Part shown: one piece after another, positions 1 to 6,951 of the stretch
Layout: each line of letters begins with the position of its first letter
Numbering within the stretch: position 1 is the stretch's first letter
NCBI GenBank assembly: GCA_046734915.1
Contig: JBKPSC010000284.1
Location: forward strand, 1-10,177
Direction of reading: 5' to 3'
DNA length: 10,177 bases
DNA from: VFZL01 sp046734915
GTDB lineage: Bacteria; Acidobacteriota; Vicinamibacteria; Vicinamibacterales; CAVVIG01
The notes under the pieces: generated by a model
Seen by the model: the letters and a program-made list of their open reading frames with translations, nothing else
What the model was told of the DNA's origin: nothing
Databases searched by the model: none
Translations under genes and position numbers: made by a program

Positions 1-1
1 G

Positions 2-502
2 TACTACGACCAGTGGCATGTCGCCCTCATGACCGATCTGGTCACGATGGTCCGCGAACGATATGGCTGCTCATGGGCGAGGGCCACGCGAATGGGGTTC
101 TATATTGCACGCGCTGCCGCCAGATTCGGCGAAATGCGGTCCGACTACGATCGCGTTCTACCGGATCTCGCGGCGGCATACGGGATCGCGCGAGACTGGA
201 CCGGCGCGACCTACGACCCGGCCTCGGTCGCGCGGGCGGAGCTTGCCTGGTGGGTGGCGCGCCGCGTGCCCGGCGAAGACAGCCCGGAGCAGGTTGGCGG
301 CCTGATGGCCGATCTCAACGCTCAATTGTACGGAGTTCCACGCGATCGGGTGCTGGAGGCTTCCATTCTTCGCGCGCGAGCCGGCAAACTGCGGGATGCC
401 GGCGGGGCACGGGCGGACTGGAGTGAAGTCAGTCGGCTGCTCCAGCAGTCCTACCGGTCGCTTCACGCAGCGGTCGATTCCATGCCCGTACGGGCGAACT
501 AG
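2..502 (+). CDS. Unrecognised helical protein, 5'-truncated by window edge
   Basis: The frame is open from base 2 (YYDQWHVALMTDL...) to the TAG at 500-502, so the visible 166 residues are the C-terminal part of a protein that starts outside the window. An internal ATG at 29 exists, but the codons before it read as ordinary coding sequence and no ribosome-binding site precedes it. The protein is rich in Ala, Arg, Leu and Asp, with predicted amphipathic helices and aromatic clusters (YDQWH near the start, ELAWWVARRVPGE in the middle, LLQQSYRSLHAAV near the end). I see no signal peptide, membrane segment, metal-binding cluster or nucleotide-binding motif. I do not recognise the family and give no function. 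It is probably soluble and cytoplasmic, but the missing N-terminus could change that. It is a genuine gene by frame continuity and GC-rich third codon positions. Confidence 0.7.
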   Translation, partial: YYDQWHVALMTDLVTMVRERYGCSWARATRMGFYIARAAARFGEMRSDYDRVLPDLAAAYGIARDWTGATYDPASVARAELAWWVARRVPGEDSPEQVGGLMADLNAQLYGVPRDRVLEASILRARAGKLRDAGGARADWSEVSRLLQQSYRSLHAAVDSMPVRAN

Positions 503-525
503 AAGATCGCCGGGCCCACTTCTAG
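499..525 (+). terminator. Possible hairpin at the end of the first gene
   Basis: CTAGAAG (499-505) and CTTCTAG (519-525) are perfect 7-bp inverted repeats with a 13-base GC-rich loop. The left arm overlaps the TAG stop codon. No T-run follows, so it is not a canonical intrinsic terminator; it could be a factor-dependent stop or a 3'-end stabiliser. A 12-bp palindrome, GCCCGTACGGGC (484-495), lies immediately upstream inside the coding end. Confidence 0.25.
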
Positions 526-671
526 CGCTCGCGTCTCGAGGAGAGAGGAATGCCACTGCGCGCAGAGATGCGCGCCCGGTGAGCGTATCAGGCCGCCTTC
601 AGACTTCTTCAGCGCCGCGCGCAGGGCCGAGCCCCAGGCCGCCGCATATCGTGCGCCGAGGAGGTCGACCA

Positions 672-1301
672 ATGCGATGTCCAACAGCTCTGATGATCGT
701 GGGAGTCCTACTGGTTCCCCAGAGCGCCAGATCGGAGCCCCACTCGTGGGAACGCGTCCGCCGTCTCGCGGCCGGCACGGAGGTCACGCTGGAATGCCAC
801 GGCACCGCGCCGGTCGTGGGCATCGTCCTGGCGGTGGACGAAGGTGTTCTCACGTTATTGAGGATCGACGATCCCAGTTTGACCAGTCTCGAGCGGAAGA
901 CGCTGCGCGACGTTTCGGCCACGCACTCGCAATATTTGCTCGACGCGGGCCCGGGCCGGACGTTCTTCATCCCGCCTCATGTCTTCGTGGCTGAAGACGG
1001 CATCCGCATCTCAGACCACAACATCGGCGCTCCGAACGAGCTCGTCATCGCGGCGCCACGTGATCTCGTGACGCGCATTGAGACGACACCCCAGGACCGC
1101 AACCCGGCTGGATGCGCGATCGCCAGCTACTACCGTGGCGCATTGATTGGAGCGTTGCCGGGAGCGCTGATTGGCGGGGCGATTGGCCGTGACTCGGGCC
1201 CGGCGCTGGCGGGGCTTGCGATCGGTTGGGCCGTCGGCGGTCTCAGAAGCTATGCGACCTGCCGTCACGTGCCGGCGCGAGTCGTCTACGCGGAACCGTG
1301 A
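672..1301 (+). CDS. Secreted glycine-zipper protein of unknown function
   Basis: The predicted protein has 209 residues. The start at 672 was chosen over upstream ATGs because GAGGAGGT (658-665) lies 6 bases before it and the protein then begins with a signal peptide: MRCP, a hydrophobic core at residues 5-16 and a likely cleavage after A-R-S near residue 21. The mature part (about 22-150) looks like small beta-rich units (GTEVTLECHGTAPVVGIVLAVDEGVLTLL), which could be an SH3- or Sm-like barrel; this is inference. Residues about 156-190 hold a glycine-zipper stretch (GALIGALPGALIGG...GLAIGWAVGGL) that can insert in or oligomerise at a membrane. Cysteines flank this stretch. Glycine-zipper proteins are often periplasmic or outer-membrane associated. 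The next gene starts 14 bases after the stop, suggesting cotranscription. Exact function unknown. Confidence 0.75.
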   Translation: MRCPTALMIVGVLLVPQSARSEPHSWERVRRLAAGTEVTLECHGTAPVVGIVLAVDEGVLTLLRIDDPSLTSLERKTLRDVSATHSQYLLDAGPGRTFFIPPHVFVAEDGIRISDHNIGAPNELVIAAPRDLVTRIETTPQDRNPAGCAIASYYRGALIGALPGALIGGAIGRDSGPALAGLAIGWAVGGLRSYATCRHVPARVVYAEP

Positions 1302-1315
1302 ATCCGGCGGGCATC

Positions 1316-1720
1316 ATGACGCGGACCAGGCAGCCCTCGATCCTGACGATCAGCGTGTTCGCTGGTGTGATCCCCTGTCTGTTCGCGGGCTGCGAATTCC
1401 AGGACAAGCCTCTCCAACCGGCCTCACCGGGCGCCGTTCTCGAGCGGATCGCGGTGGTCTGCGGCGTCACGCGAAGTACCCCGCCGGGCAGCACGACTTG
1501 TGACGCGATTGCCCACTACTCCGGTGGGCGCAGCGTTGGCGTGACACGGCAATCCAGTTGGACCTCGTCGGACGAGGGCATCGCGGTGGTGGCGAACGGA
1601 CTGGTCACCCACCTGATGCCAGGACGCGTCGAGATCACGGCCACGTTTCAAGATGTGAGAGGCTCTGCGACGCTGCAGTCTGTTTCAAGTTCTGATCGCG
1701 CTCCAATAGCGCTGCGATAG
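1316..1720 (+). CDS. Big2-type Ig-like lipoprotein
   Basis: The predicted protein has 134 residues. The ATG at 1316 places a basic N-terminus (MTRTRQ), a hydrophobic segment (residues 8-24) and a lipobox-like L-F-A-G-C ending at Cys26, so it is probably a lipid-anchored exported protein. Phe at -3 is less usual than Leu, so signal peptidase II cleavage is likely but not certain. Residues about 40-125 resemble a bacterial Ig-like domain of the Big2 (BID_2) type: a variable with CDAIAHYSGG, then W-T-S-S-D-E-G-I-A-V-V, then G-L-V-T-H-L-M-P-G-R-V-E-I-T-A-T. Big2 domains are beta sandwiches of surface proteins, usually adhesive or structural spacers. One domain alone is short for the family, so it may be a minimal surface anchor. 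The ribosome-binding site is weak, compatible with translational coupling to the gene ending at 1301. The role is unknown. Confidence 0.75.
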   Translation: MTRTRQPSILTISVFAGVIPCLFAGCEFQDKPLQPASPGAVLERIAVVCGVTRSTPPGSTTCDAIAHYSGGRSVGVTRQSSWTSSDEGIAVVANGLVTHLMPGRVEITATFQDVRGSATLQSVSSSDRAPIALR

Positions 1721-1739
1721 CCCGGCGGCTCGGGGGTGA

Positions 1740-1766
1740 ACGGCCGGCTCCCGTAAAGCCGGCCGT
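1740..1766. terminator. Hairpin between convergent genes
   Basis: ACGGCCGGCT (1740-1749) and AGCCGGCCGT (1757-1766) form a perfect 10-bp GC-rich stem with a 7-base loop, placed between the stop at 1720 (plus strand) and the stop at 1773 (minus strand). It could serve both transcripts. There is no T-run on either side, so efficiency as a simple intrinsic terminator is uncertain. Confidence 0.55.
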
Positions 1767-1772
1767 CAGTCG

Positions 1773-2324
1773 CTAGTCCGTACAGGTGGCGGCGATGATC
1801 TTGCCGGACTCTACGGTCAGTCTCGGCGCATTTGCCGCGGACGCAGAGGCCCCAGCCGGCGCGGGGCTCGCGCTGGCACTCGCGCCAGCTTCAACGGTTC
1901 CCGTGAGCTCGAGTTTCTTGCCGGCGTGCGGCTCGAGCGCCGCATCGTTGGCGACCAGTCGATACGTCTTCGCGGCCGGCGTGCTCGAGGCGGTCGCATT
2001 CTCGGACGATGATCCTGGTGTGACATTGGTCAGGACGAATTTCTCTTTACTCGTCGTACTACTCTTGGCATCCGGCGACCCTGGTGCTGCCGTCGACGGT
2101 TCGGGGGCTGGCCGCAGACATCCGGTCACCGTGACCTTGTTGTCGCCTGGCGTAGTTTTCGGCTGTGTTGCCGGAGGTGGTGCGGTCGACGGCGGCTGGG
2201 CCGTCGAGGGAGGTTGTGACGGTGCCGGTGTTGGCGTCTGCGTCTGTGGTTGTTGCGCCGCGATCGCGAGAGTTCCACTGAGCAAAGCGGTTGCACACAC
2301 TGCTGACCAGATTCGATATCTCAT
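1773..2324 (-). CDS. Secreted VTVTGCL-motif protein with Pro/Thr-rich linker
   Basis: The predicted protein has 183 residues. The start at 2324 is set by GGAGG four bases upstream (complement of 2329-2333) and by the signal peptide beginning there: MRYRIW, hydrophobic residues 7-22 and likely cleavage after A-I-A-A (about 23). A longer frame opens at 2387 but would bury the signal peptide. Residues 24-60 are a low-complexity Gln/Pro/Thr linker with two QPPSTA units. Residues 62-183 form the conserved part: NKVTVTGCL, then KFVLTNV, then YRLVANDAALEPHAGKKLELTGTVE, then APRLTVESGKIIAATC. From memory this pattern recurs in small secreted acidobacterial proteins and suggests a compact beta-barrel. 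Cys69 and Cys181 could form a disulfide. A second Ala/Ser-rich insertion (SASASPAPAGASASAANA) lies before the last strand. The protein is probably periplasmic; its ligand and role are unknown. Confidence 0.75.
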   Translation of the reverse strand: MRYRIWSAVCATALLSGTLAIAAQQPQTQTPTPAPSQPPSTAQPPSTAPPPATQPKTTPGDNKVTVTGCLRPAPEPSTAAPGSPDAKSSTTSKEKFVLTNVTPGSSSENATASSTPAAKTYRLVANDAALEPHAGKKLELTGTVEAGASASASPAPAGASASAANAPRLTVESGKIIAATCTD

Positions 2325-2328
2325 GTAA

Positions 2329-2348
2329 CCTCCACGGTGCCGCGGAGG
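2329..2348 (-). promoter_or_regulatory. Hairpin sequestering the Shine-Dalgarno sequence
   Basis: Read on the minus strand, the leader of the secreted-protein gene contains CCTCCGCGG followed by CA and CCGTGGAGG. The right arm includes the GGAGG ribosome-binding site and the left arm includes the complementary CCTCC. In RNA all paired positions are Watson-Crick apart from one G-U pair; opening the innermost pair leaves an 8-bp stem with a 4-base loop. Folding would block initiation at 2324. This could be translational control (protein-, ligand- or temperature-dependent) or chance in GC-rich DNA. Confidence 0.4.
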
Positions 2349-2794
2349 TGCAACGACGGGACCAAAGATCTGTGCTCGCGCGTCCAAGCGGGTGCATTGG
2401 ATGCAGGTCTGCAGGGCGCGAAGAGACTTATTCCTGGGAGTTCAGGGCGAACGTCCTCTGCGTTTCGACCTCGCCCGCCCTGATCGACAACGGCGCTTCG
2501 GCTTGCACCATGGCTAGCTGCTCGGCTTGCGCTGCATCGTGAGCATGCAGACGGCGGGGCGGGTGCACAGCGCGGTGACGGGCCACACGACCGCTAGCTC
2601 GTTTATGTCGCGATTACATCTCTTCGACGCCCGCCGATGACGCGGCGTCAGCGCCGAGACCTCGAGACCCGTCCCGCCTGCCACATAACTGCAATCTGTT
2701 CGAATGGGCCGGGTCCATCGTTATAGCGTTCGCAGGCTTGGCGCTGGCGCGCCAGGCCCGTTCGCGGCGTTGGACATCATCCGAGGTGTGCTTC
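2349..2794. other. Divergent intergenic region with short dyads
   Basis: This stretch separates the minus-strand secreted protein from the plus-strand membrane sensor and should hold both promoters. I see no credible coding frame and no convincing -35/-10 pair. It does contain short perfect dyads: TGCAT-TGG-ATGCA at 2393-2405, CTGCAT/ATGCAG at 2532-2550 with a 7-base loop, and TGACGC-G-GCGTCA at 2638-2650. Confidence 0.4.
2638..2650. promoter_or_regulatory. Perfect 13-bp palindrome, candidate operator
   Basis: TGACGC and GCGTCA are perfect inverted repeats around a single central G, about 145 bases before the start of the large membrane protein. The size and symmetry fit a dimeric DNA-binding protein, but no regulator can be named. 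The half-site TGACGC also occurs at 8582-8587 near another candidate operator. Confidence 0.25.
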
Positions 2795-5700
2795 ATGGCC
2801 TTTGGCGGTCGGCTGTTCTCTGGCCTCAGGGTCGCCGGCTTCGTGTTGGCGGCAACACTTCTCGTCGCCGCCGGATCGGCCTACTGGTTCTTTGTCTCCC
2901 AGCAGCGCCAGTACATCGTTGGCCGCGATTTCCGGCTCCTCTCCAACCTGGCCAATCAGATGGACAACAGTCTCGAGCCGGAGGTGCGTGTCCTCAGGAA
3001 CCTTCCGCACGGCGACGACGTGCAGCAGCTCAAGAGCCAATGGTCGCAGCTTCGTGGACGGCCCTACCAGGCTGACGACATCCGGTTCGAGTCCCGTCCG
3101 GACTACGCATGGTCGGCGATTGACTACACGCTGGCACCTGGCCCGCCGCTCACTCTCGAAGTTCCCCTGTGGAAGGATTTCACCGGTACCAAGACGATTG
3201 TTGCGACCCTCAAACTGCAGCCGGCCTTCGACGCCATCTTCAACGCCAGGGTCGGCCAGGGCGCATTCGACACGATTCTGCTCGGTTCGCAGAGCGGTCA
3301 AGTCCTCCTGAGCGCTGGGGCCAATGCAGACTCAATCCGTTCGAGCGGTCTTGGCGTCTTCTCATCGAAGACGACGGACGACGAGCCGGTAACGTTTGCG
3401 CAACTGGCGAAGTCGACGACGATGACGAGCGTCTCGCTTGCGGGTATCGATCACACGCTCTTCGTCTTTCCGTGCTGCATCTCGCACAGCCGCGATTCCA
3501 CGGCTCTGGTCCTCGCCGGCCTGGTGTCGAGCGACAGCCTCAGATCCGCGAGCTGGGCGATCCCGACGACACTTGTCAAACTCGCGATCCTCGCTTTGCT
3601 GCTGGCGCTGGTCGCCTGGCCGTTTCTCAAGCTCGCGCTGCTCGGCGACCGGCAGCACCTGAGTGTTTCCGACTTCTTCCTCCTGGGTGCGGCGAGCGTC
3701 GCGGGACTCGCGCTCGCGGCGATTGTGCTGCTTGACGCGATCGCCTACTCAAGGCTCAACAATGACCTCGACGCACAGTTGAGGCATCTCGCCTTTGACC
3801 TCGACGAGAACGCGACAGCTGAGATCCGTGACGCGGCTCGCCAACTTGACTGCGTCGAGAAGCGGATTGTCGAGGACCCCACGCTCGTGCCGATCGGCCT
3901 GCGATCGCGCGCATTGGAGTCCGACGTGTTCGCATGCGCATCCGATGTGTCATCAGCTTCACCGGCCGCGCCTCACGCGGTCGTCGCAAGCGATCAACTG
4001 GCGGCGGGCGACCGGCGTCGGTTCCCATACCCGTTCTTCGATTCGGTCTCGTTCGTGAACAGAGAGGGGATGCAGGCCATCAAAGTCGGCGCGTCAGCAT
4101 CGGTCTCCAACAAGATCAGCGTCGCCGAGCGCGAGTATTTCAAGACCGTCCTCCGCGGGGGCGGCTGGAACCAGAAAGACTTCTGCAACACCGGGAAGTG
4201 TGTCTTCGAGTCGGTCCGGTCGTGGACGACCGGCGAGGCCCAGGCCGTGCTCGCCCAGGCGATCAATCGAACCAGCGGCATTCTTCGCGGGTATCCCGTG
4301 GGTCTCATCTCGTTCCCGATGCGGTCGCTCATCGGCCCGGTGCTGCCGCCCGGCTTCGCCTTCGCGGTGATCGATCACACCGGGAAGGTGCTGTTCCACT
4401 CAGATCGCCGGCGCAATGGCAGCGAGGACTTCTTCGCCGAGACCGACAACAATCGGCGCCTTCGCGCACAGGTTGCCGCCCATAGCGCCGAACCGCTGAA
4501 TATCAATTACTGGGGCGGTGCGTACCGGGCGTACGTGAAGCCCATGTCGCTTCCGGACATGTACGTCGTGGCGATGGCTCAGAAGGAACGGGCATGGGCG
4601 ATCAACCGGGAATGGCTCGTCGTCACACTGATCTTTCTTGTCATCTACCTGCTCATGTGGGTGATTGTCGCCCTGTCGACGCTCGGTCCGAGCGCGTCAT
4701 GGCTGTGGCCAGATCAGACGCGATCGACCGGCTATCTGCGCGTTTGCGCCCTGTGCGGCCTGTGCTTGGTACTTGGCCTCGCCGCTGCGTGGAATTTCGA
4801 CCACACATTCCTCCTGCTGGCTGGCGCCGCGTTGCCCCTCGTCGCGTGGGTAGGCAGCTACGGGCTGCTCCGACAACGGCCGACGGGATCGGAAGGCCGC
4901 GACCGATCGTGTTCCATCAAGTATTCTGGCGCCGCCGTACTGCTGCTGCTTGTCACCGCCGTGCTTCCAGGCGGGCTTTTCTTTCTCGCTTCGTATCAAC
5001 TGCATGCGCGGAGCTACATCAAGAACAGTCAGCTCATGGTCGCAAGGCAACTCTCCGAGCGCGTCGATCGCCTGCGTGAGCTCTACCTGGGCATCGACGG
5101 ATCGACTCCGAGCCCGAAACAAGAGGCAGCGAGACATGCCGGCCGGACGCGGGACCGGGACATCTACGTCGATTTTCTCTACCACACATCGATCGAGGAG
5201 AGAGGGAACAACGCTAGCGCCTCGCCCGACTCTGTCGAGGGCATGACCGGCAAAGGCGGCGAGACGGCGAATGGTCTCGCGAGCGGTGAAGACGACGATA
5301 TGGTGCTCTCGTTTCTGGAAGACTATCTGCCGTACTACGCGGATGCTTCGGTTGAATGGCGCGAGCTGCTGCACGACAGCGCTGGCGACGCAAGCTGGAC
5401 GTCGATGTATCGGCACAAAGGCTCGGCCGACGAACAGATCGTCCTGACATCACTGAGCGGAAGTCTTCCGGTTCAGCTCACGTCGTATGTCCCGAGCGCG
5501 ACACGCATCGCGCCAGCACAATCCGACACTGGCCCTGCATCCGCGGACCAGCCGAGCCCCGTGGGCACCACAGGATCTCAGGACGGTGCGGAAGGGACTC
5601 ACACCAGCGTGAGTCCGCCGGAGGGGCGACGAGATTCATCTCCCATGCTGCTGGTGCTGTCGGCTGTCGCCCTCCTCGCGCTCGCAGGGGGCGTCGTGAC

Positions 5701-6895
5701 GATCCTCAGCCGTCGCATCTACCTCATCGGACTCGCACAGCCCTTCTGGGCCTGCGATCAGCTGACGGTCAGCACCGGCGAGAACGTTCTGGTTCTCTGC
5801 GACAATCCTTCCAAAGCCCGTCAGCTCCCCGGTACTACACCGCTCAGACTGGGACCAATCGTGCGCGACCGCGACGCGACAAGCGCGTGGCGGCGTGCAC
5901 TGCTGACTCTCGACGAGAACGGCGGCGACGGTGCCTTGGTCATCGATGACTTCGATGAGAACATCGAAGACGTCAAAGGGCTGAATCTCAAGCTCGCCCT
6001 GCTGGACGAGCTCGTCTCCGACCCGGCACGGACGGTAATTCTGTTGTCCTCTGCCTCGATCCGAAGTCTCACCGATAGCGTGCGCTTCGCTTCGCGCGTG
6101 CTCGATGGACGCAAAAGTACGATTGGCAACAAGACGATGTCTCGAGCAGCCGAGACCACTCTCGAGCGCTGGAGGCGAGTGCTCAACTCCTTCGTTGTGA
6201 TCGACCGACGCCATCACCACGTGGCCGTGCCGCTCGTGGTGACGTCCGAGCCGGGATCGTCGCCGCCTGCGAAGGGGATGCCCACGTCTGACCGAATGAA
6301 TGAATCCCGGCGGGGGCCGGTCGACTCCTTCCTCGAGAGAGAAGGCCGTGCGCACGCATACGTCAAGCGCGTATGCGACGATCTCTCGCAGTCGGCGGCG
6401 GCCAAAAGCGGGTCTCTCACCCGCCAGCAGGCGTTCGACGAACTTTCGGAGCGGACTGCGCAGTTCTACCGCAACGTCTGGGCGTCGTGCTCCAAAGACG
6501 AGATGGTCGTGTTGGGGCACATTGCGCAGCACGGAATCGCCAACGCGTCGGCGCGCACCGTCGTGAGACGGCTGCTCGGGCGTCGGCTGCTCTGCAAAGA
6601 CCCGGCGTTGCGGCCCATGAACGAGACCTTCCGGAGCTTCGTCCTCTCGCGTCAGTGTTCGGAGCAGGTGAGGGCGTTGGAGACTGAGCAGGGTCCGAGC
6701 GTTTGGGACCGACTGCACGTGCCGTTGGGGCTGGGCTTCGTCGGGGTCGCGCTGTTCCTATTCGCGACGCAGAAGGAGCTCTACAACGCGGTCCTGGGCA
6801 TCACGACCGCCGCGGCAGCTTCGCTGCCCACGCTCATTCGTGCCGTGGCCACGCTCGTGAGTCGACCGGCTAGCGGGTCGGACGCGAAGGCCTGA
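2795..6895 (+). CDS. Giant multi-pass Cache-sensor protein with degenerate NTPase-like domain
   Basis: The predicted protein has 1366 residues. ATG 2795 has GAGG (2783-2786) 8 bases upstream and puts the first membrane segment at the N-terminus; an in-frame TTG at 2738 would add 19 residues. Visible layout: TM1 11-34; first extracytoplasmic sensor about 35-255; TM2 257-281; TM3 294-318; double-Cache-like domain about 319-606 (FVNREGMQAIKVG at 420, ISVAEREYFKTVL, VIDHTGKVLFHSD, YRAYVKPMSLPDMYVVAM), with a possible disulfide pair Cys464/Cys469; TM4 608-630; TM5 648-668; TM6 672-691; TM7 711-735; a hydrophilic, low-complexity-containing region 736-950; TM8 951-973; cytoplasmic region 975-1300. 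That last region has a beta strand and loop where a P-loop would be (VLVLCDNPSKARQ, Lys1007) but no GKS/T, then a good Walker-B-like strand (ALVIDDFDE, Asp1051/1052) and a sensor-like strand (ARTVILLSSAS). Residues about 1224-1300 look winged-helix-like and contain MNETFRSFVLS at 1275. A hydrophobic hairpin (about 1310-1358) closes the protein. Cache domains bind small extracellular ligands, so the likely role is membrane signal reception. There is no histidine kinase, GGDEF, EAL, HAMP or methyl-accepting domain. Output and partners are unknown. Confidence 0.85.
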   Translation: MAFGGRLFSGLRVAGFVLAATLLVAAGSAYWFFVSQQRQYIVGRDFRLLSNLANQMDNSLEPEVRVLRNLPHGDDVQQLKSQWSQLRGRPYQADDIRFESRPDYAWSAIDYTLAPGPPLTLEVPLWKDFTGTKTIVATLKLQPAFDAIFNARVGQGAFDTILLGSQSGQVLLSAGANADSIRSSGLGVFSSKTTDDEPVTFAQLAKSTTMTSVSLAGIDHTLFVFPCCISHSRDSTALVLAGLVSSDSLRSASWAIPTTLVKLAILALLLALVAWPFLKLALLGDRQHLSVSDFFLLGAASVAGLALAAIVLLDAIAYSRLNNDLDAQLRHLAFDLDENATAEIRDAARQLDCVEKRIVEDPTLVPIGLRSRALESDVFACASDVSSASPAAPHAVVASDQLAAGDRRRFPYPFFDSVSFVNREGMQAIKVGASASVSNKISVAEREYFKTVLRGGGWNQKDFCNTGKCVFESVRSWTTGEAQAVLAQAINRTSGILRGYPVGLISFPMRSLIGPVLPPGFAFAVIDHTGKVLFHSDRRRNGSEDFFAETDNNRRLRAQVAAHSAEPLNINYWGGAYRAYVKPMSLPDMYVVAMAQKERAWAINREWLVVTLIFLVIYLLMWVIVALSTLGPSASWLWPDQTRSTGYLRVCALCGLCLVLGLAAAWNFDHTFLLLAGAALPLVAWVGSYGLLRQRPTGSEGRDRSCSIKYSGAAVLLLLVTAVLPGGLFFLASYQLHARSYIKNSQLMVARQLSERVDRLRELYLGIDGSTPSPKQEAARHAGRTRDRDIYVDFLYHTSIEERGNNASASPDSVEGMTGKGGETANGLASGEDDDMVLSFLEDYLPYYADASVEWRELLHDSAGDASWTSMYRHKGSADEQIVLTSLSGSLPVQLTSYVPSATRIAPAQSDTGPASADQPSPVGTTGSQDGAEGTHTSVSPPEGRRDSSPMLLVLSAVALLALAGGVVTILSRRIYLIGLAQPFWACDQLTVSTGENVLVLCDNPSKARQLPGTTPLRLGPIVRDRDATSAWRRALLTLDENGGDGALVIDDFDENIEDVKGLNLKLALLDELVSDPARTVILLSSASIRSLTDSVRFASRVLDGRKSTIGNKTMSRAAETTLERWRRVLNSFVVIDRRHHHVAVPLVVTSEPGSSPPAKGMPTSDRMNESRRGPVDSFLEREGRAHAYVKRVCDDLSQSAAAKSGSLTRQQAFDELSERTAQFYRNVWASCSKDEMVVLGHIAQHGIANASARTVVRRLLGRRLLCKDPALRPMNETFRSFVLSRQCSEQVRALETEQGPSVWDRLHVPLGLGFVGVALFLFATQKELYNAVLGITTAAAASLPTLIRAVATLVSRPASGSDAKA

Positions 6896-6928
6896 GGCGA
6901 CCGGGGTGCCGGTTGACACGGCGTCTGC

Positions 6929-6951
6929 CGGAACGACCGCTTGTCGTTCCG
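6929..6951 (+). terminator. Hairpin downstream of the membrane sensor
   Basis: CGGAACGA (6929-6936) and TCGTTCCG (6944-6951) form a perfect 8-bp stem with a 7-base loop, 33 bases after the stop of the 1366-residue protein. There is no following T-run, but position and stem suggest the transcript end. Confidence 0.5.

Noticed and set aside
2160..2250. Short tandem-like repeats as a possible repeat array
   Set aside because: They encode the Pro/Thr linker of the secreted protein and are imperfect low-complexity coding repeats, not a CRISPR or mobile element.
1786..2328. Plus-strand open frame (180 codons) opposite the VTVTGCL protein
   Set aside because: Its Val/Gly/Ala-rich translation mirrors the low-complexity linker on the other strand; the minus-strand gene has signal peptide, ribosome-binding site and family-like motifs.
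2738..2794. TTG 2738 as the start of the membrane sensor
   Set aside because: It would put an extra basic 19-residue tail before TM1 and has no better ribosome-binding site than ATG 2795, which is preceded by GAGG at a good distance.
4697..5416. Minus-strand open frame (239 codons) inside the membrane sensor
   Set aside because: It is a shadow of the TM5-TM7 and following region on the plus strand, with no domain content.
5636..6718. Long minus-strand open frame (360 codons) opposite the membrane sensor
   Set aside because: It lies wholly antisense to a coherent domain-bearing protein, is rich in Arg/His/Gly as expected of a GC-rich shadow frame, and shows no recognisable domain.
6913..6918. 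TTGACA after the membrane sensor as a -35 box
   Set aside because: No -10-like sequence at 15-19 bases; the region at that distance is the downstream hairpin.
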